Shown piece by piece: positions 20,402-29,022 of a stretch of 64,000 nucleotides of DNA. The position numbers and the translations under genes were made by a program. Where the stretch lies: assembly GCF_036013915.1 (NCBI RefSeq), contig NZ_CP107899.1:2294001-2358000 (forward strand), given 5' to 3'. A model generated the notes under the pieces. It did not search any database and was not told the DNA's origin. It saw only the letters and a program-made list of their open reading frames with translations. Position 1 is the stretch's first letter. Every line of letters begins with the position of its first letter. This DNA comes from Streptomyces sp. NBC_00464. GTDB taxonomy: Bacteria; Actinomycetota; Actinomycetes; Streptomycetales; Streptomycetaceae.

Positions 20402-21289
20402 TTGGCCACCGGTACGGAAACAGGAACGGATTCAGGCAAGGACCCGGGCAGCGCCCCGGGCACGGAACCCCGCCCCCCGGACGGCGCAGCCGCCCGGCCG
20501 CAGGGTGTGCACCACCCCACGCGGGCCGCCATCGCCGCCCGCCATCTGCGGACCGACCGCTGGTGGCTGTCGCCCGCGGTGACGGCGGGCGGGCTGCTCG
20601 CCTTCATCGTCTACTCGACGTGGCGGGCGTTCTCGAACGCGGACTACTACGCCGCCCCCTACGTCTCGCCGTTCTACTCGCCCTGTCTGGCGGACAACTG
20701 CGCCCCCATGCGCGGCGGCCCGAACTGGGACCTCTTCGGCAGCTGGTGGGGCCTGTCCCCCGCCCTGCTGATCCTGATCTTCCCGCTCGGCTTCCGGCTG
20801 ACCTGCTACTACTACCGCAAGGCCTACTACCGGGGCTTCTGGGCCTCGCCCCCGGCCTGCGCGGTCGCCGAGCCGCACCGGAAGTACAGCGGCGAGACCC
20901 GCTTCCCGCTGATCATGCAGAACATCCACCGGTACGCCTTCTACGCCGCGGTGCCGGTCGCCGGGATCCTCACGTACGACACCGTGCTCGCCTTCCGCGA
21001 CGAGCACTACGTCTGGGGCCACATGGGTCTCGGCTCGCTGATCTTCCTGGTCAACATCGTCCTGATCTGGGCGTACACCCTGTCCTGCCACTCCTGCCGG
21101 CACATCATCGGCGGCCGGCTGCGGCACTTCTCCAAGCACCCCGTGCGCTACCGGCTGTGGGGCTGGGTGGGACGGCTCAACGCCCGTCACATGCTGCTCG
21201 CCTGGGCCTCGCTGATCAGCGTGGCGGCGTGCGACTTCTATGTGTATCTCGTCGCCTCCGGCGCCTTCGACGATCCGAGGTTTTTCTGA
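20402..21289 (+). CDS. sdhC: Succinate dehydrogenase/fumarate reductase membrane (cytochrome b-type) subunit
   Basis: Integral membrane subunit, 295 aa, anchoring the dehydrogenase and passing electrons to quinone. TTG 20402 is fixed by AGGAGA five bases upstream. A Pro/Gly-rich cytoplasmic leader of about 40 residues precedes about five hydrophobic helices (PAVTAGGLLAFIVYSTW, SPALLILIFPLGF, RYAFYAAVPVAGIL, GLGSLIFLVNIVLIW, HMLLAWASLISVAAC). Conserved histidines (QNIHRY, WGHMG, RHMLLAW) could ligate heme. Two cysteine pairs (SPCLADNCAP, LSCHSCRHI) are notable. It directly abuts sdhA. This large single-subunit form is common in actinobacteria. Confidence 0.85.
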   Translation: MATGTETGTDSGKDPGSAPGTEPRPPDGAAARPQGVHHPTRAAIAARHLRTDRWWLSPAVTAGGLLAFIVYSTWRAFSNADYYAAPYVSPFYSPCLADNCAPMRGGPNWDLFGSWWGLSPALLILIFPLGFRLTCYYYRKAYYRGFWASPPACAVAEPHRKYSGETRFPLIMQNIHRYAFYAAVPVAGILTYDTVLAFRDEHYVWGHMGLGSLIFLVNIVLIWAYTLSCHSCRHIIGGRLRHFSKHPVRYRLWGWVGRLNARHMLLAWASLISVAACDFYVYLVASGAFDDPRFF

Positions 21290-23203
21290 ATGACTGAGCT
21301 CGAACGACAGCAGTGGGACGTCGTCGTGGTCGGTGCCGGAGGCGCCGGGCTGCGCGCCGCGATCGAGGCCCGGGAGCGCGGGGCCCGTACGGCCGTCATC
21401 TGCAAATCGCTCTTCGGCAAGGCGCACACGGTCATGGCGGAGGGCGGAATCGCCGCCTCCATGGGCAATGTGAACTCCGGGGACAACTGGCAGGTGCACT
21501 TCCGCGACACCATGCGCGGCGGGAAGTTCCTCAACCAGTGGCGGATGGCGGAGCTGCACGCCAAGGAGGCGCCCGACCGGGTCTGGGAGCTGGAGACCTG
21601 GGGCGCCCTCTTCGACCGCACCCCCGAGGGGAAGATCTCCCAGCGCAACTTCGGCGGCCACGAGTATCCGCGCCTGGCGCACGTCGGGGACCGTACCGGC
21701 CTCGAACTGATCCGCACCCTCCAGCAGAAGATCGTCTCGCTCCAGCAGGAGGACGAACGCGAGTTCGGTGACCACGAAGCCCGGTTGAAGGTCTTCCAGG
21801 AGTGCACGGTGACGCGCGTCATGAAGGACGGGGACCGTGTCTCCGGGACCTTCTGCTACGAGCGCGAGACCGGGCGCTTCTTCGTCCTGGAGGCCCCCGC
21901 GGTCGTCCTCGCCACCGGTGGCATCGGCAAGTCCTTCAAGGTGACGTCGAACTCCTGGGAGTACACCGGCGACGGCCATGCGCTGGCCCTGCTGGCGGGC
22001 GCACCCCTGTTGAACATGGAGTTCGTGCAGTTCCACCCCACCGGCATGGTCTGGCCGCCCTCGGTCAAGGGCATCCTCGTCACCGAGTCGGTACGCGGCG
22101 ACGGCGGGGTGCTGCGCAACTCCGAGGGCAAGCGGTTCATGTTCGACTACATCCCCGATGTGTTCAAGGAGAAGTACGCGCAGTCGGAGGAGGAGGGCGA
22201 CCGCTGGTACGAGGACCCGGACCACAACCGCCGCCCGCCCGAGCTGCTGCCGCGCGACGAGGTCGCCCGTGCCATCAACTCCGAGGTGAAGGCCGGGCGC
22301 GGCTCGCCCCACGGCGGGGTGTTCCTGGATGTGTCGACCCGGATGGACGCGGAGCGGATCCGGCGCCGGCTGCCTTCGATGTACCACCAGTTCAAGGAGC
22401 TGGCGGACGTCGACATCACCGCCGAGGCGATGGAGGTGGGCCCGACCTGCCACTACGTGATGGGCGGCATAGCCGTCGACTCCGACACCGCGGCGGCCCT
22501 GGACGTACCCGGCCTGTTCGCGGCGGGCGAGGTCGCGGGCGGCATGCACGGCTCCAACCGGCTCGGCGGGAACTCCCTCTCCGACCTGCTGGTCTTCGGC
22601 CGGCGGGCGGGGCTGCACGCGGCGGAGCACGCCGCGTCCGCCGAGGCCCGGCCGGTGGTGGACCAGGCGCAGATCGACGCCGCGGCCGCGGAGGCGCTGC
22701 GACCGTTCAGCGCGGAGGACCTCGCCGACGGTGCACCGGTGGAGAATCCGTACACCCTGCACCAGGAACTCCAGCAGACCATGAACGACCTGGTCGGCAT
22801 CATCCGGCGGGCCCCCGAGATGGAACGGGCCCTGGAGAAGCTGGCCGGGCTGCGCGAGCGGGCCCGGCGGGCCGGGGTGGAGGGGCACCGGCAGTTCAAC
22901 CCCGGCTGGCATCTCTCCCTGGACCTGCGGAACATGCTGCTGGTCAGCGAGTGCATCGCGCGGGCGGCCCTGGAGCGTACGGAGAGCCGCGGCGGACACA
23001 CCCGCGAGGACTGCCCGGGGATGGAGCGCTCCTGGCGCCCGGTCAATCTCCTGTGCCGGCCGGTGGACGAGCAGCCGGGCGCCGCGAGCGGCCGGATCGA
23101 CCTCGTACGCAAGGTGACCGAACCCATCCGTCCGGATCTGCTCTCCCTCTTCGAGAAGGAGGAGCTGGTCAAGTACCTCGCCGATGAGGAGCTCCACGAA
23201 TGA
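21290..23203 (+). CDS. sdhA: Succinate dehydrogenase/fumarate reductase flavoprotein subunit
   Basis: FAD-containing catalytic subunit, 637 aa, that oxidises succinate to fumarate (or the reverse). The Rossmann motif is VVGAGGAGLRAAIEA near residue 11. The histidine in KAHTVMAEGGIAA is the expected covalent FAD site. The active-site region is present as EFVQFHPTGM and SNRLGGNSLSDLLVFGRRAG. The protein starts at the base after the sdhC stop, and its end overlaps sdhB by 4 nt (ATGA). The C-terminal helical domain (LHQELQQTMNDLVGIIRR) is complete. Direction of catalysis in vivo cannot be told from sequence. Confidence 0.96.
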   Translation: MTELERQQWDVVVVGAGGAGLRAAIEARERGARTAVICKSLFGKAHTVMAEGGIAASMGNVNSGDNWQVHFRDTMRGGKFLNQWRMAELHAKEAPDRVWELETWGALFDRTPEGKISQRNFGGHEYPRLAHVGDRTGLELIRTLQQKIVSLQQEDEREFGDHEARLKVFQECTVTRVMKDGDRVSGTFCYERETGRFFVLEAPAVVLATGGIGKSFKVTSNSWEYTGDGHALALLAGAPLLNMEFVQFHPTGMVWPPSVKGILVTESVRGDGGVLRNSEGKRFMFDYIPDVFKEKYAQSEEEGDRWYEDPDHNRRPPELLPRDEVARAINSEVKAGRGSPHGGVFLDVSTRMDAERIRRRLPSMYHQFKELADVDITAEAMEVGPTCHYVMGGIAVDSDTAAALDVPGLFAAGEVAGGMHGSNRLGGNSLSDLLVFGRRAGLHAAEHAASAEARPVVDQAQIDAAAAEALRPFSAEDLADGAPVENPYTLHQELQQTMNDLVGIIRRAPEMERALEKLAGLRERARRAGVEGHRQFNPGWHLSLDLRNMLLVSECIARAALERTESRGGHTREDCPGMERSWRPVNLLCRPVDEQPGAASGRIDLVRKVTEPIRPDLLSLFEKEELVKYLADEELHE

Positions 23204-23973
23204 GCAGCTACGACGCACGGTTCAGGGTGTGGCGCGGGGACGCCGAAGGCGGCGGTCTCGAGGACTTCCAGGTCGAGGTCAACGACGGCGAGGTCGTCCT
23301 CGACATCATCCACCGCATCCAGGCCACCCAGGCGGGCGATCTGGCGGTGCGGTGGAACTGCAAGGCGGGCAAGTGCGGTTCGTGCAGTGCGGAGATCAAC
23401 GGACGGCCGCGGCTGCTCTGCATGACGCGGATGTCGGTGTTCAGCCGTGAGGAGACGATCACGGTCACCCCCCTGCGGGCCTTCCCCGTGGTGCGCGACC
23501 TGGTGACGGACGTGTCGTTCAACTACACCAAGGCGCGCGAGATCCCCGCCTTCGTCCCTCCGAAGGGGGTGAAGGCCGGTGAGTACCGGATGCAGCAGGT
23601 CGATGTGGACCGCTCGCAGGAGTTCCGCAAGTGCATCGAGTGCTTCCTGTGCCAGGACACCTGCCATGTGGTGCGCGACCACGAGGAGAACAAGGCGGCC
23701 TTCGCCGGACCGCGCTTCCTGATGCGGGTCGCCGAGCTGGACATGCACCCCCTGGACGCCGCCGCCGAGTCCGGACTCGACCGGAAGGCGACGGCCCAGG
23801 AGGAGCACGGACTCGGCCTCTGCAACATCACCAAGTGCTGTACGGAGGTGTGCCCCGAGCACATCAAGATCACCGACAACGCGCTGATCCCGTTGAAGGA
23901 GCGGGCCGTGGACCGCAAGTACGACCCGCTGGTGTGGCTGGGGAACAAGATCCGGCGGCGGGACGCGACGTGA
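23200..23973 (+). CDS. sdhB: Succinate dehydrogenase/fumarate reductase iron-sulfur subunit
   Basis: Electron-transfer subunit, 257 aa. An N-terminal 2Fe-2S ferredoxin domain has CKAGKCGSCSAEINGRPRLLC. The C-terminal domain carries CIECFLCQDTC and CNITKCCTEVCPEHI for the other clusters. Each of the first three cysteines in both C-terminal motifs is in place. It overlaps sdhA by 4 nt and is the last gene of the operon. The convergent isochorismatase-like gene ends only 9 bp away with no hairpin between, so transcripts from either side may run into each other. Confidence 0.96.
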   Translation: MSSYDARFRVWRGDAEGGGLEDFQVEVNDGEVVLDIIHRIQATQAGDLAVRWNCKAGKCGSCSAEINGRPRLLCMTRMSVFSREETITVTPLRAFPVVRDLVTDVSFNYTKAREIPAFVPPKGVKAGEYRMQQVDVDRSQEFRKCIECFLCQDTCHVVRDHEENKAAFAGPRFLMRVAELDMHPLDAAAESGLDRKATAQEEHGLGLCNITKCCTEVCPEHIKITDNALIPLKERAVDRKYDPLVWLGNKIRRRDAT

Positions 23974-23982
23974 GGCGGACCG

Positions 23983-24534
23983 TCAGCCGAGCAGCTTGAC
24001 GATCGCGTCGGTGGTGTCCGTCTCGCCGAGGCGCGGGAAGATCCGCTCGACGCTGTTGTCGTGGGCCTCGGCGCTCATGTCGGTCACCGCGTCCGTGGCG
24101 ACGGTGACGTGGTAGCCGTGCTCGTGCGCCGCGCGGGCGGTGGACTCGACGCCGATGCTGGTCGCGATCCCGGCCACCACGACCTGCGTGACGCCGCGGC
24201 GGCGCAGCTGGAGGTCGAGGTCGGTGCCGTAGAAGGCGCCCCACTGCTGCTTGGTGACGACGATGTCGCTCTCCCGCGGGCCGATCTCGGGGACGATCTC
24301 GGCCCAGTCGGCGGCCGGCTGCCCGGACCGGGCGGGGCCCTCGGTGCGGCCGGGGGCCCCGCCGGTGACGCGCACCAGGACGACCGGGAGGTCCTTGGCC
24401 CGGAAGGCGTCGGCAAGGGTCGCGGCACGGGCGACGACCTCGGCGGCGGGGTGGGCGGTCGGCAGCCCGACGATGCCCTTCTGGAGGTCGACGACGATCA
24501 GTGCGGTGTTCGGGTCGAGGGTGGTGGCGCTCAT
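23983..24534 (-). CDS. Isochorismatase-fold hydrolase lacking the catalytic cysteine
   Basis: Protein of 183 aa with the cysteine-hydrolase fold. The aspartate is in TALIVVDLQKGIVG and the lysine in IVVTKQQWGAF. At the place of the usual catalytic cysteine the sequence reads GIATSIGVESTARAA, with glycine. Loss of this cysteine is known in true isochorismatases of the EntB/PhzD type, which hydrolyse a vinyl ether, and not in nicotinamidase-like amidases. So the chemistry is probably not amide hydrolysis. No chorismate genes are nearby. It lies 35 bp after an MFS transporter gene in the marR operon. Confidence 0.88.
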   Translation of the reverse strand: MSATTLDPNTALIVVDLQKGIVGLPTAHPAAEVVARAATLADAFRAKDLPVVLVRVTGGAPGRTEGPARSGQPAADWAEIVPEIGPRESDIVVTKQQWGAFYGTDLDLQLRRRGVTQVVVAGIATSIGVESTARAAHEHGYHVTVATDAVTDMSAEAHDNSVERIFPRLGETDTTDAIVKLLG

Positions 24535-24569
24535 GGTGGTGCTCCTTGAGTGGTGGTGCTCGGGGGGAT

Positions 24570-25991
24570 TCAGGTACGGCCGCGCAGGGCGCGGTCGGTG
24601 ACGGTGAGAACGATGAGGAGTACGCCCAGCACGGCGGCGACGCCGGCCATCAGGTGCAGGCCCCGGTCACCGGCCGACTGCCCGTAGGCGAGCGCGATGA
24701 GGCTGGAGGCGGTGATGGCCCCTATGTACTGGGCGGTGCGCTGGAGGCCGGCGGCGGAGCCGATGGACTCGGGCGGGGCGTAGGCCTGGACGGCCGCCTG
24801 GTTGCTCGTGCCGATGAGCCCCTGCGGGATGCCGAAGCAGGCCCCGGTCAGCAGCAGGACGGCGACCGGGGTGTCGCCGGAGAGGAGGAACAGCAGTCCG
24901 GCCCCGGCGGTGAGCAGCACGCAGGCCAGGGTGAGCGGCCCGCGGATGCCCTTCGTACGGGCGCCGAGCAGCGAACAGGCCAGCGCGGCGACGGACATCG
25001 GCAGCATGAGCAGTCCGGTGTGCCCGGACGAGTAGCCACGGGCCTCCTCCAGCCACTGCGTGTACCCGTACATCACGCAGTAGATCAGCAGATAGCTGAT
25101 CCCGTGCCGGAGGTACGTCCGTGAGAGCGCGGCGTTTCCCGCCAGCATCCGCAGGTCGATGAAGGGCTCGGGGCGGTGCAGCTGCCACCGCACCAGGGCG
25201 GCGGTCAGCAGGGCGAACGGTGCGAGCAGCCACCACATCGGGTGGGCCAGGTCGAGCAGGAAGAAGACCAGCACGGTCAGCGCGGCGGTGAAGAGGCCGA
25301 TGCCGAGCGGGTCCAGGCCGAGCCGGGGCGTACTGCCGTCGGCTGCCCGGCTGCGCGGCGGGTCGGCGGGGATCCAGAGCAGCGCGGCACCGAGGGCGAT
25401 CAGGGCGACGGGCACGTTCACGGCGAAGATGCCGCGCCAGCCGACGGTCATGACCAGCAGTCCGCCGAGCGTGGGCCCGACGGCCGCGCTGCCGAGCGCG
25501 GCGAAGGAGAGCCGGGCCAGCACGGGGCGCGGGGTGGCCCGGCCGATCCGGGCGGACTCGTCGCGCAGGACCGCCATGGCGGCCGGGTAGGCGGCGGACG
25601 TGCCGATGCCGAGCAGCAGCCGCGACACGATCAGCTGGCCGAAGCCCTGCGCGAGCGCCCCGACAAGTCCGGAGGCGATGACGACGACGAGTCCGGCGAG
25701 GAAGACCCGGCGGGGGCCGAGGACGTCGGCGAGCTTGCCCAGGACGGGCTGAGCGACGGCGCTGGCGAGGTAGAGGACCGAGATCAGCCAGGCGGTGTCG
25801 GCGGCGCCGATGCCGAAGTGCTGCCCGATCGCCACCAGAGCCGTGGAGATCATCGTGGTGTTGAGCGGGTTGAGCAGCGAGCCGAGCAGCAGCGGAGCGG
25901 TGAGCCGGGCACTGAACCCGGGGGCGGACGCCGCCTCCCGCGGGTGTGCCTGCGCAGATGTCGCCCCGGGCAGCACGTCGCGACCGGTCAT
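24570..25991 (-). CDS. MFS drug-type exporter
   Basis: Major facilitator of 473 aa, probably a proton-driven efflux pump in the membrane. About 14 hydrophobic helices suggest the DHA2 class. Motif A between helices 2 and 3 reads GKLADVLGPRRVFLAG, and the motif C-like segment is GPTLGGLLVMTVGWRGIFAVN. ATG 25991 overlaps the marR stop by 4 nt (ATGA), so translation is coupled. A much longer open frame to 26516 is a shadow through marR. Substrate unknown; MarR linkage suggests response to aromatic or drug-like compounds. Confidence 0.92.
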   Translation of the reverse strand: MTGRDVLPGATSAQAHPREAASAPGFSARLTAPLLLGSLLNPLNTTMISTALVAIGQHFGIGAADTAWLISVLYLASAVAQPVLGKLADVLGPRRVFLAGLVVVIASGLVGALAQGFGQLIVSRLLLGIGTSAAYPAAMAVLRDESARIGRATPRPVLARLSFAALGSAAVGPTLGGLLVMTVGWRGIFAVNVPVALIALGAALLWIPADPPRSRAADGSTPRLGLDPLGIGLFTAALTVLVFFLLDLAHPMWWLLAPFALLTAALVRWQLHRPEPFIDLRMLAGNAALSRTYLRHGISYLLIYCVMYGYTQWLEEARGYSSGHTGLLMLPMSVAALACSLLGARTKGIRGPLTLACVLLTAGAGLLFLLSGDTPVAVLLLTGACFGIPQGLIGTSNQAAVQAYAPPESIGSAAGLQRTAQYIGAITASSLIALAYGQSAGDRGLHLMAGVAAVLGVLLIVLTVTDRALRGRT

Positions 25992-26443
25992 GAACCGACC
26001 AGGCGCTCGATGAGGGAGGCGGCCTCGGCGACGGTGCGCCGCTCCGCCCCGTCCAGCTCGGCGGCGACGGCCTCGGCCAGCCAGTTGCGCTTGGCCGCCC
26101 GGACCTCCGCGAGGGTGGTGCGGCCGGCCTCCGTGATCGACATGACCGACTTCCGCCCGTCGGCCGGATCCGGTGCCCGCTCCACGACTCCCTGCTCCTC
26201 CAGCGCGCCCAGGGTCAGCCGCATGGACTGGGGGCGCACGAACTCGGAGCGGGCCAGATCGGCTGTGGTGGCAGGCCCCCCGTCCGCCAGCCGGGCCAGC
26301 ACCGAACGCTGGGTCGGGGTGAGCAGACTCTCCGACGACGAGGAGCGCAGCCGGCGCAGCAGCCTGCCGACCACGGAGGCGAGATGGTTCGCCACCTCCT
26401 CGGCGGTCGGGTCGGCGGGCACGGGTCCGGACGTTTGCGTCAT
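25988..26443 (-). CDS. MarR-family transcriptional regulator
   Basis: DNA-binding repressor of 151 aa. The winged helix spans about residues 35-110: LLTPTQRSVLARLADGGPAT, DLARSEFVRPQSMRLTLGAL, and the wing ERAPDPADGRKSVMSITEAG with the usual D-x-R-x4 pattern. ATG 26443 gives MTQTSGPVPADPTAEEV; an upstream ATG at 26479 lies over the likely operator and is rejected. It heads the operon marR, MFS exporter, isochorismatase-like. An imperfect 22-bp palindrome 23 bp upstream is the probable autoregulatory site. Confidence 0.9.
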   Translation of the reverse strand: MTQTSGPVPADPTAEEVANHLASVVGRLLRRLRSSSSESLLTPTQRSVLARLADGGPATTADLARSEFVRPQSMRLTLGALEEQGVVERAPDPADGRKSVMSITEAGRTTLAEVRAAKRNWLAEAVAAELDGAERRTVAEAASLIERLVGS

Positions 26444-26465
26444 GACTCCACCGTAAAAGATGCAC

Positions 26466-26487
26466 AGGCCATCTTGCAAGGTTGCCT
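26466..26487. promoter_or_regulatory. MarR-type palindrome upstream of the marR operon
   Basis: AGGCCATCTTGCAAGGTTGCCT matches its own complement at 18 of 22 positions and is centred on the perfect CTTGCAAG core. Position just before the marR start is typical of MarR autoregulation. The divergent LacI gene starts 126 bp away. Confidence 0.6.
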
Positions 26488-26566
26488 GCTGATATGGGAC
26501 GGCCTTGCCCGCACACGGACCGCGATCTAGGGTGAATGCGCTTTCATAACGTGTACGTCGATGGTT

Positions 26567-26586
26567 GTGCCGATACGTATCGGCAC
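26567..26586. promoter_or_regulatory. 20-bp perfect palindrome, LacI-type operator
   Basis: GTGCCGATACGTATCGGCAC is fully self-complementary with an ACGT centre, as in LacI-family operators. It lies 27-46 bp before the GTG start of the LacI gene, in a place suited to autoregulation. Confidence 0.75.
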
Positions 26587-26612
26587 GGAAGAAGAAGCGG
26601 ACGGTCGGTCGA

Positions 26613-27668
26613 GTGAGCGCCCCAACGGTCTATGACGTCGCGGAGCGGTCGGGCGTCTCCATCGCCACGGTTTCGCGCGTCTACCGAACCCCGGAATCAG
26701 TGCGCGCCCAGACCCGCGAGCGGGTTCTCGACGCAGCCCGCGAGCTCGGTTACGTACCGAGCGGCAACGCACGAGGGCTGGCGAGCCGCACCACCGGAGT
26801 GCTCGGCCTGTGCTTCCCGGACTACGCCGACCCGGACGCCGAGGCCGACGCCGAGGCGGACAGTGACGCCGACGACGCGGTGATGCTCTACTCCGACCAG
26901 ATCATCCGCGGCATGGAGCGCGCGGCCCGGCGGCACGGGTACGCGCTGCTGATCGCGGCGTCCCTGGAGGGCGGCCCGGAGAGCCTGGTCGCGAAGGTCG
27001 CGGGGCGGGTCGACGGCTTCGCCGTCCTGGCGCAGACCGTGCCGACCGAGGACCTGGAGGTGATATCGCGCCGGCTGCCGGTGGTGATGCTCGCCGGACC
27101 GCGCGAGATCGACCACCTCGACCACATCGTCGTCGCCAACGCCGACGGGGAACGCGAGCTGACCCGCCACCTGATCGAGGACCACGGCCTGCGCCGGCTG
27201 GCCTTCGTCGGGGGCGACACCGACTCGCCGGACGCGGAGGCACGGTTCCGCGGCTTCCAGGAGGCGTGCCGGGACGCCGGCCTCCCCGTACCGGACGAGC
27301 CGGCCCTCCGGACGACGATGATGAAGCAGGCCGAGGGCGCACTGGCGGCCGAGACCCTGCTGGACCGGGACGGGGAACGCCCCGAGGCGATGCTCTTCGC
27401 CAATGACCAGATGGCGGTGGGGGCCCTGCGCGCCCTGGCGCGGCGCGGTGTGCGGGTGCCGCAGGACATGGCGGTGACCGGCTTCGACGGGATTCCGCTC
27501 AGCCGGATCGTCCAGCCGCCGCTGACGACGGTGCGCCAGCCGATCCGCCTGCTGGGCGAGCAGGCGGTCGAGCTGCTGGTCCAGCGGCTGAACAACAGCG
27601 GCCGCGAACCGGTGTCGCTCACCCTCCCGGTCTCCCTGATCCACCGGGCGAGCTGCGGCTGCGGCTGA
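26613..27668 (+). CDS. LacI-family transcriptional regulator
   Basis: Sugar-responsive repressor of 351 aa. The N-terminal HTH is APTVYDVAERSGVSIATVSR, then the hinge region VLDAARELGYVPSGNARGLA. The effector-binding domain runs from about residue 60 to the end. An unusual acidic insert (DPDAEADAEADSDADDA) lies near residues 73-90, just after TTGVLGLCFPDY. GTG 26613 is chosen because the HTH must be N-terminal; the upstream TTG at 26565 would start inside the palindrome. The C-terminus RASCGCG carries two cysteines. Downstream are an esterase and a sugar ABC/GH1 operon, likely targets. Confidence 0.9.
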   Translation: MSAPTVYDVAERSGVSIATVSRVYRTPESVRAQTRERVLDAARELGYVPSGNARGLASRTTGVLGLCFPDYADPDAEADAEADSDADDAVMLYSDQIIRGMERAARRHGYALLIAASLEGGPESLVAKVAGRVDGFAVLAQTVPTEDLEVISRRLPVVMLAGPREIDHLDHIVVANADGERELTRHLIEDHGLRRLAFVGGDTDSPDAEARFRGFQEACRDAGLPVPDEPALRTTMMKQAEGALAAETLLDRDGERPEAMLFANDQMAVGALRALARRGVRVPQDMAVTGFDGIPLSRIVQPPLTTVRQPIRLLGEQAVELLVQRLNNSGREPVSLTLPVSLIHRASCGCG

Positions 27669-27717
27669 CGGAACGGGCGGGGCCGCCCACGCGCCCCGCC
27701 CCACTCCCCAGCGCTTC

Positions 27718-27776
27718 TCGTTCGGATCAGGCCGGGCTCGCGGGCCCTGGCCCCTGATCCGGCCTGATCCGAACGA
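27718..27776. terminator. Bidirectional terminator between convergent LacI and esterase genes
   Basis: Perfect 18-bp arms (TCGTTCGGATCAGGCCGG, 27718-27735, and complement 27759-27776) with a 23-nt loop that is itself GC-rich. It sits between stops at 27668 and 27785. Confidence 0.85.
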
Positions 27777-27784
27777 AAGGGCCC

Positions 27785-28768
27785 TTAGCCCAGCCACTTC
27801 CCGAAGAACGCGCGCCGCGCCGCCACCAGCCCGGCCACCTGCTCGGGCAGCCCCTCGTACTCGAAGTGCCCCGCCGGCAGCACCAGCAGCTCCCGCTCCC
27901 CCGCCAGCGCGTTGTGCACGGCGAACTGGCCCGGCGGCGGCACGGACGGGTCGAACAGCGCCGCGGCCACCAGCGTCGGCCGCTCCACGAACCCCGCGGC
28001 CGTCGCCGCGTCGAAGTACCGCAGCACCTCCACGACCTCGGGGTGCCCGCGGTGGTAGCCGCGCACGGACTCCCCGCTCCCCGTGCACGGCAGCGTGAGC
28101 CGCAGCGGGTGGTTCCCGAACGTGGGCACCGTCAGCTGCGCGGCCGCGAAGCGGTCGTCCCACGGCAGGGCCAGCGCACCGAGCCCCCCGCCGAAGCTCT
28201 CCCCGAGGAGGCCCATCCGGCCCGTCCCCGCGAGCTCCGGCACCAGTTCCTCCAGCGCGGACGCCGCGCACCACAGGTCCGCCACGCAGTCGCCGATGAC
28301 GTAGGTGTCGCGTGACTCGATGCCGTGCAGCACATGCCCGGAGGAGATCTCGGGGATGCCCGCCACGAGACCGCGCGCCCCCATCCCCCGTACGGACGGC
28401 AGGATCGCGGCCGACGACGGCAGCGGCAGCGGCACGTCGGGCCCCGCCCCCTGGCGGCCCCCGTACCCGTGCCCGATGACGAACCCGTGGCGCACCGGCT
28501 CCGCGCTCTCCACCGGCAGGGCCAGCCAGCCGCCCAGGCGTACCCCGCCCACGGAGGTGTACGTCACACCGTGGATCCGGACGCCGTCGCGCTCCTCCTC
28601 CAACGGCCCGATCTCCGGGTCCGTCGCGACCTTGCGGGCCGCCGCGTACCGGGCCTGCCAGAAGTCCGCGAAGTCGTCGGGGGCCGGCGGCGCGGGCACG
28701 GTCATCAGCTCGTCGAGAGTGCGCCCGTGGGCCGGATCAAAAGGGAAGTCATGCGCGAACGAAGTCAT
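27785..28768 (-). CDS. Acetyl xylan esterase/cephalosporin-C deacetylase family alpha/beta hydrolase
   Basis: Intracellular esterase of 327 aa in the AXE1 family, which removes acetyl groups from sugars. The nucleophile serine is S191 in LLGESFGGGLGAL. The acid is likely the aspartate in AAALFDPSVPP and the base the histidine in LPAGHFEYEG. The AXE1 N-terminus is FPFDPAHGRTLDELMTVPAP with DFADFWQARYAAA. There is no signal peptide. ATG 28768 begins MTSFAHDFPFD; an ATG at 28819 is rejected because the added residues are not family-like. It reads away from the sugar operon (divergent, 254-bp gap), and the two may share control by the LacI protein. Confidence 0.85.
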   Translation of the reverse strand: MTSFAHDFPFDPAHGRTLDELMTVPAPPAPDDFADFWQARYAAARKVATDPEIGPLEEERDGVRIHGVTYTSVGGVRLGGWLALPVESAEPVRHGFVIGHGYGGRQGAGPDVPLPLPSSAAILPSVRGMGARGLVAGIPEISSGHVLHGIESRDTYVIGDCVADLWCAASALEELVPELAGTGRMGLLGESFGGGLGALALPWDDRFAAAQLTVPTFGNHPLRLTLPCTGSGESVRGYHRGHPEVVEVLRYFDAATAAGFVERPTLVAAALFDPSVPPPGQFAVHNALAGERELLVLPAGHFEYEGLPEQVAGLVAARRAFFGKWLG

Positions 28769-28966
28769 GATCACGACACTATCGCCGCCCGTTTCCCGAC
28801 CCGGACCCCGCCCGAGCACGCACCAACCATGCGGAATCGGTCACATCGTCACCTTTTCCACAAACGACCCGCTTACCGTTTCAAGTTGAACATTCAGATG
28901 TCCGGCACGTTGCACGAGTGTGACCAAGCACCCTCTTGCGGATTCCTGAATCTCTGCCGCAGAGTG

Positions 28967-28995
28967 ATGTATGCGCTTACAGGCAGCGCATACAT
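28967..28995. promoter_or_regulatory. Gapped palindrome before the sugar ABC operon
   Basis: Perfect 11-bp arms ATGTATGCGCT (28967-28977) and AGCGCATACAT (28985-28995), 7 bp apart, ending 27 bp before the binding-protein ATG. It overlaps the expected promoter or leader and is a likely operator. It does not match the LacI palindrome at 26567, so a second regulator or a hairpin leader is possible. Confidence 0.6.
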
Positions 28996-29022
28996 TTCGG
29001 ATTGCTCAAGGAGGAGCCCTCC

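Noticed and set aside
28967..28995. A DasR or CebR operator before the sugar operon
   Set aside because: The sequence matches neither the TGGTCTAGACCA nor the TGGGAGCGCTCCCA pattern.
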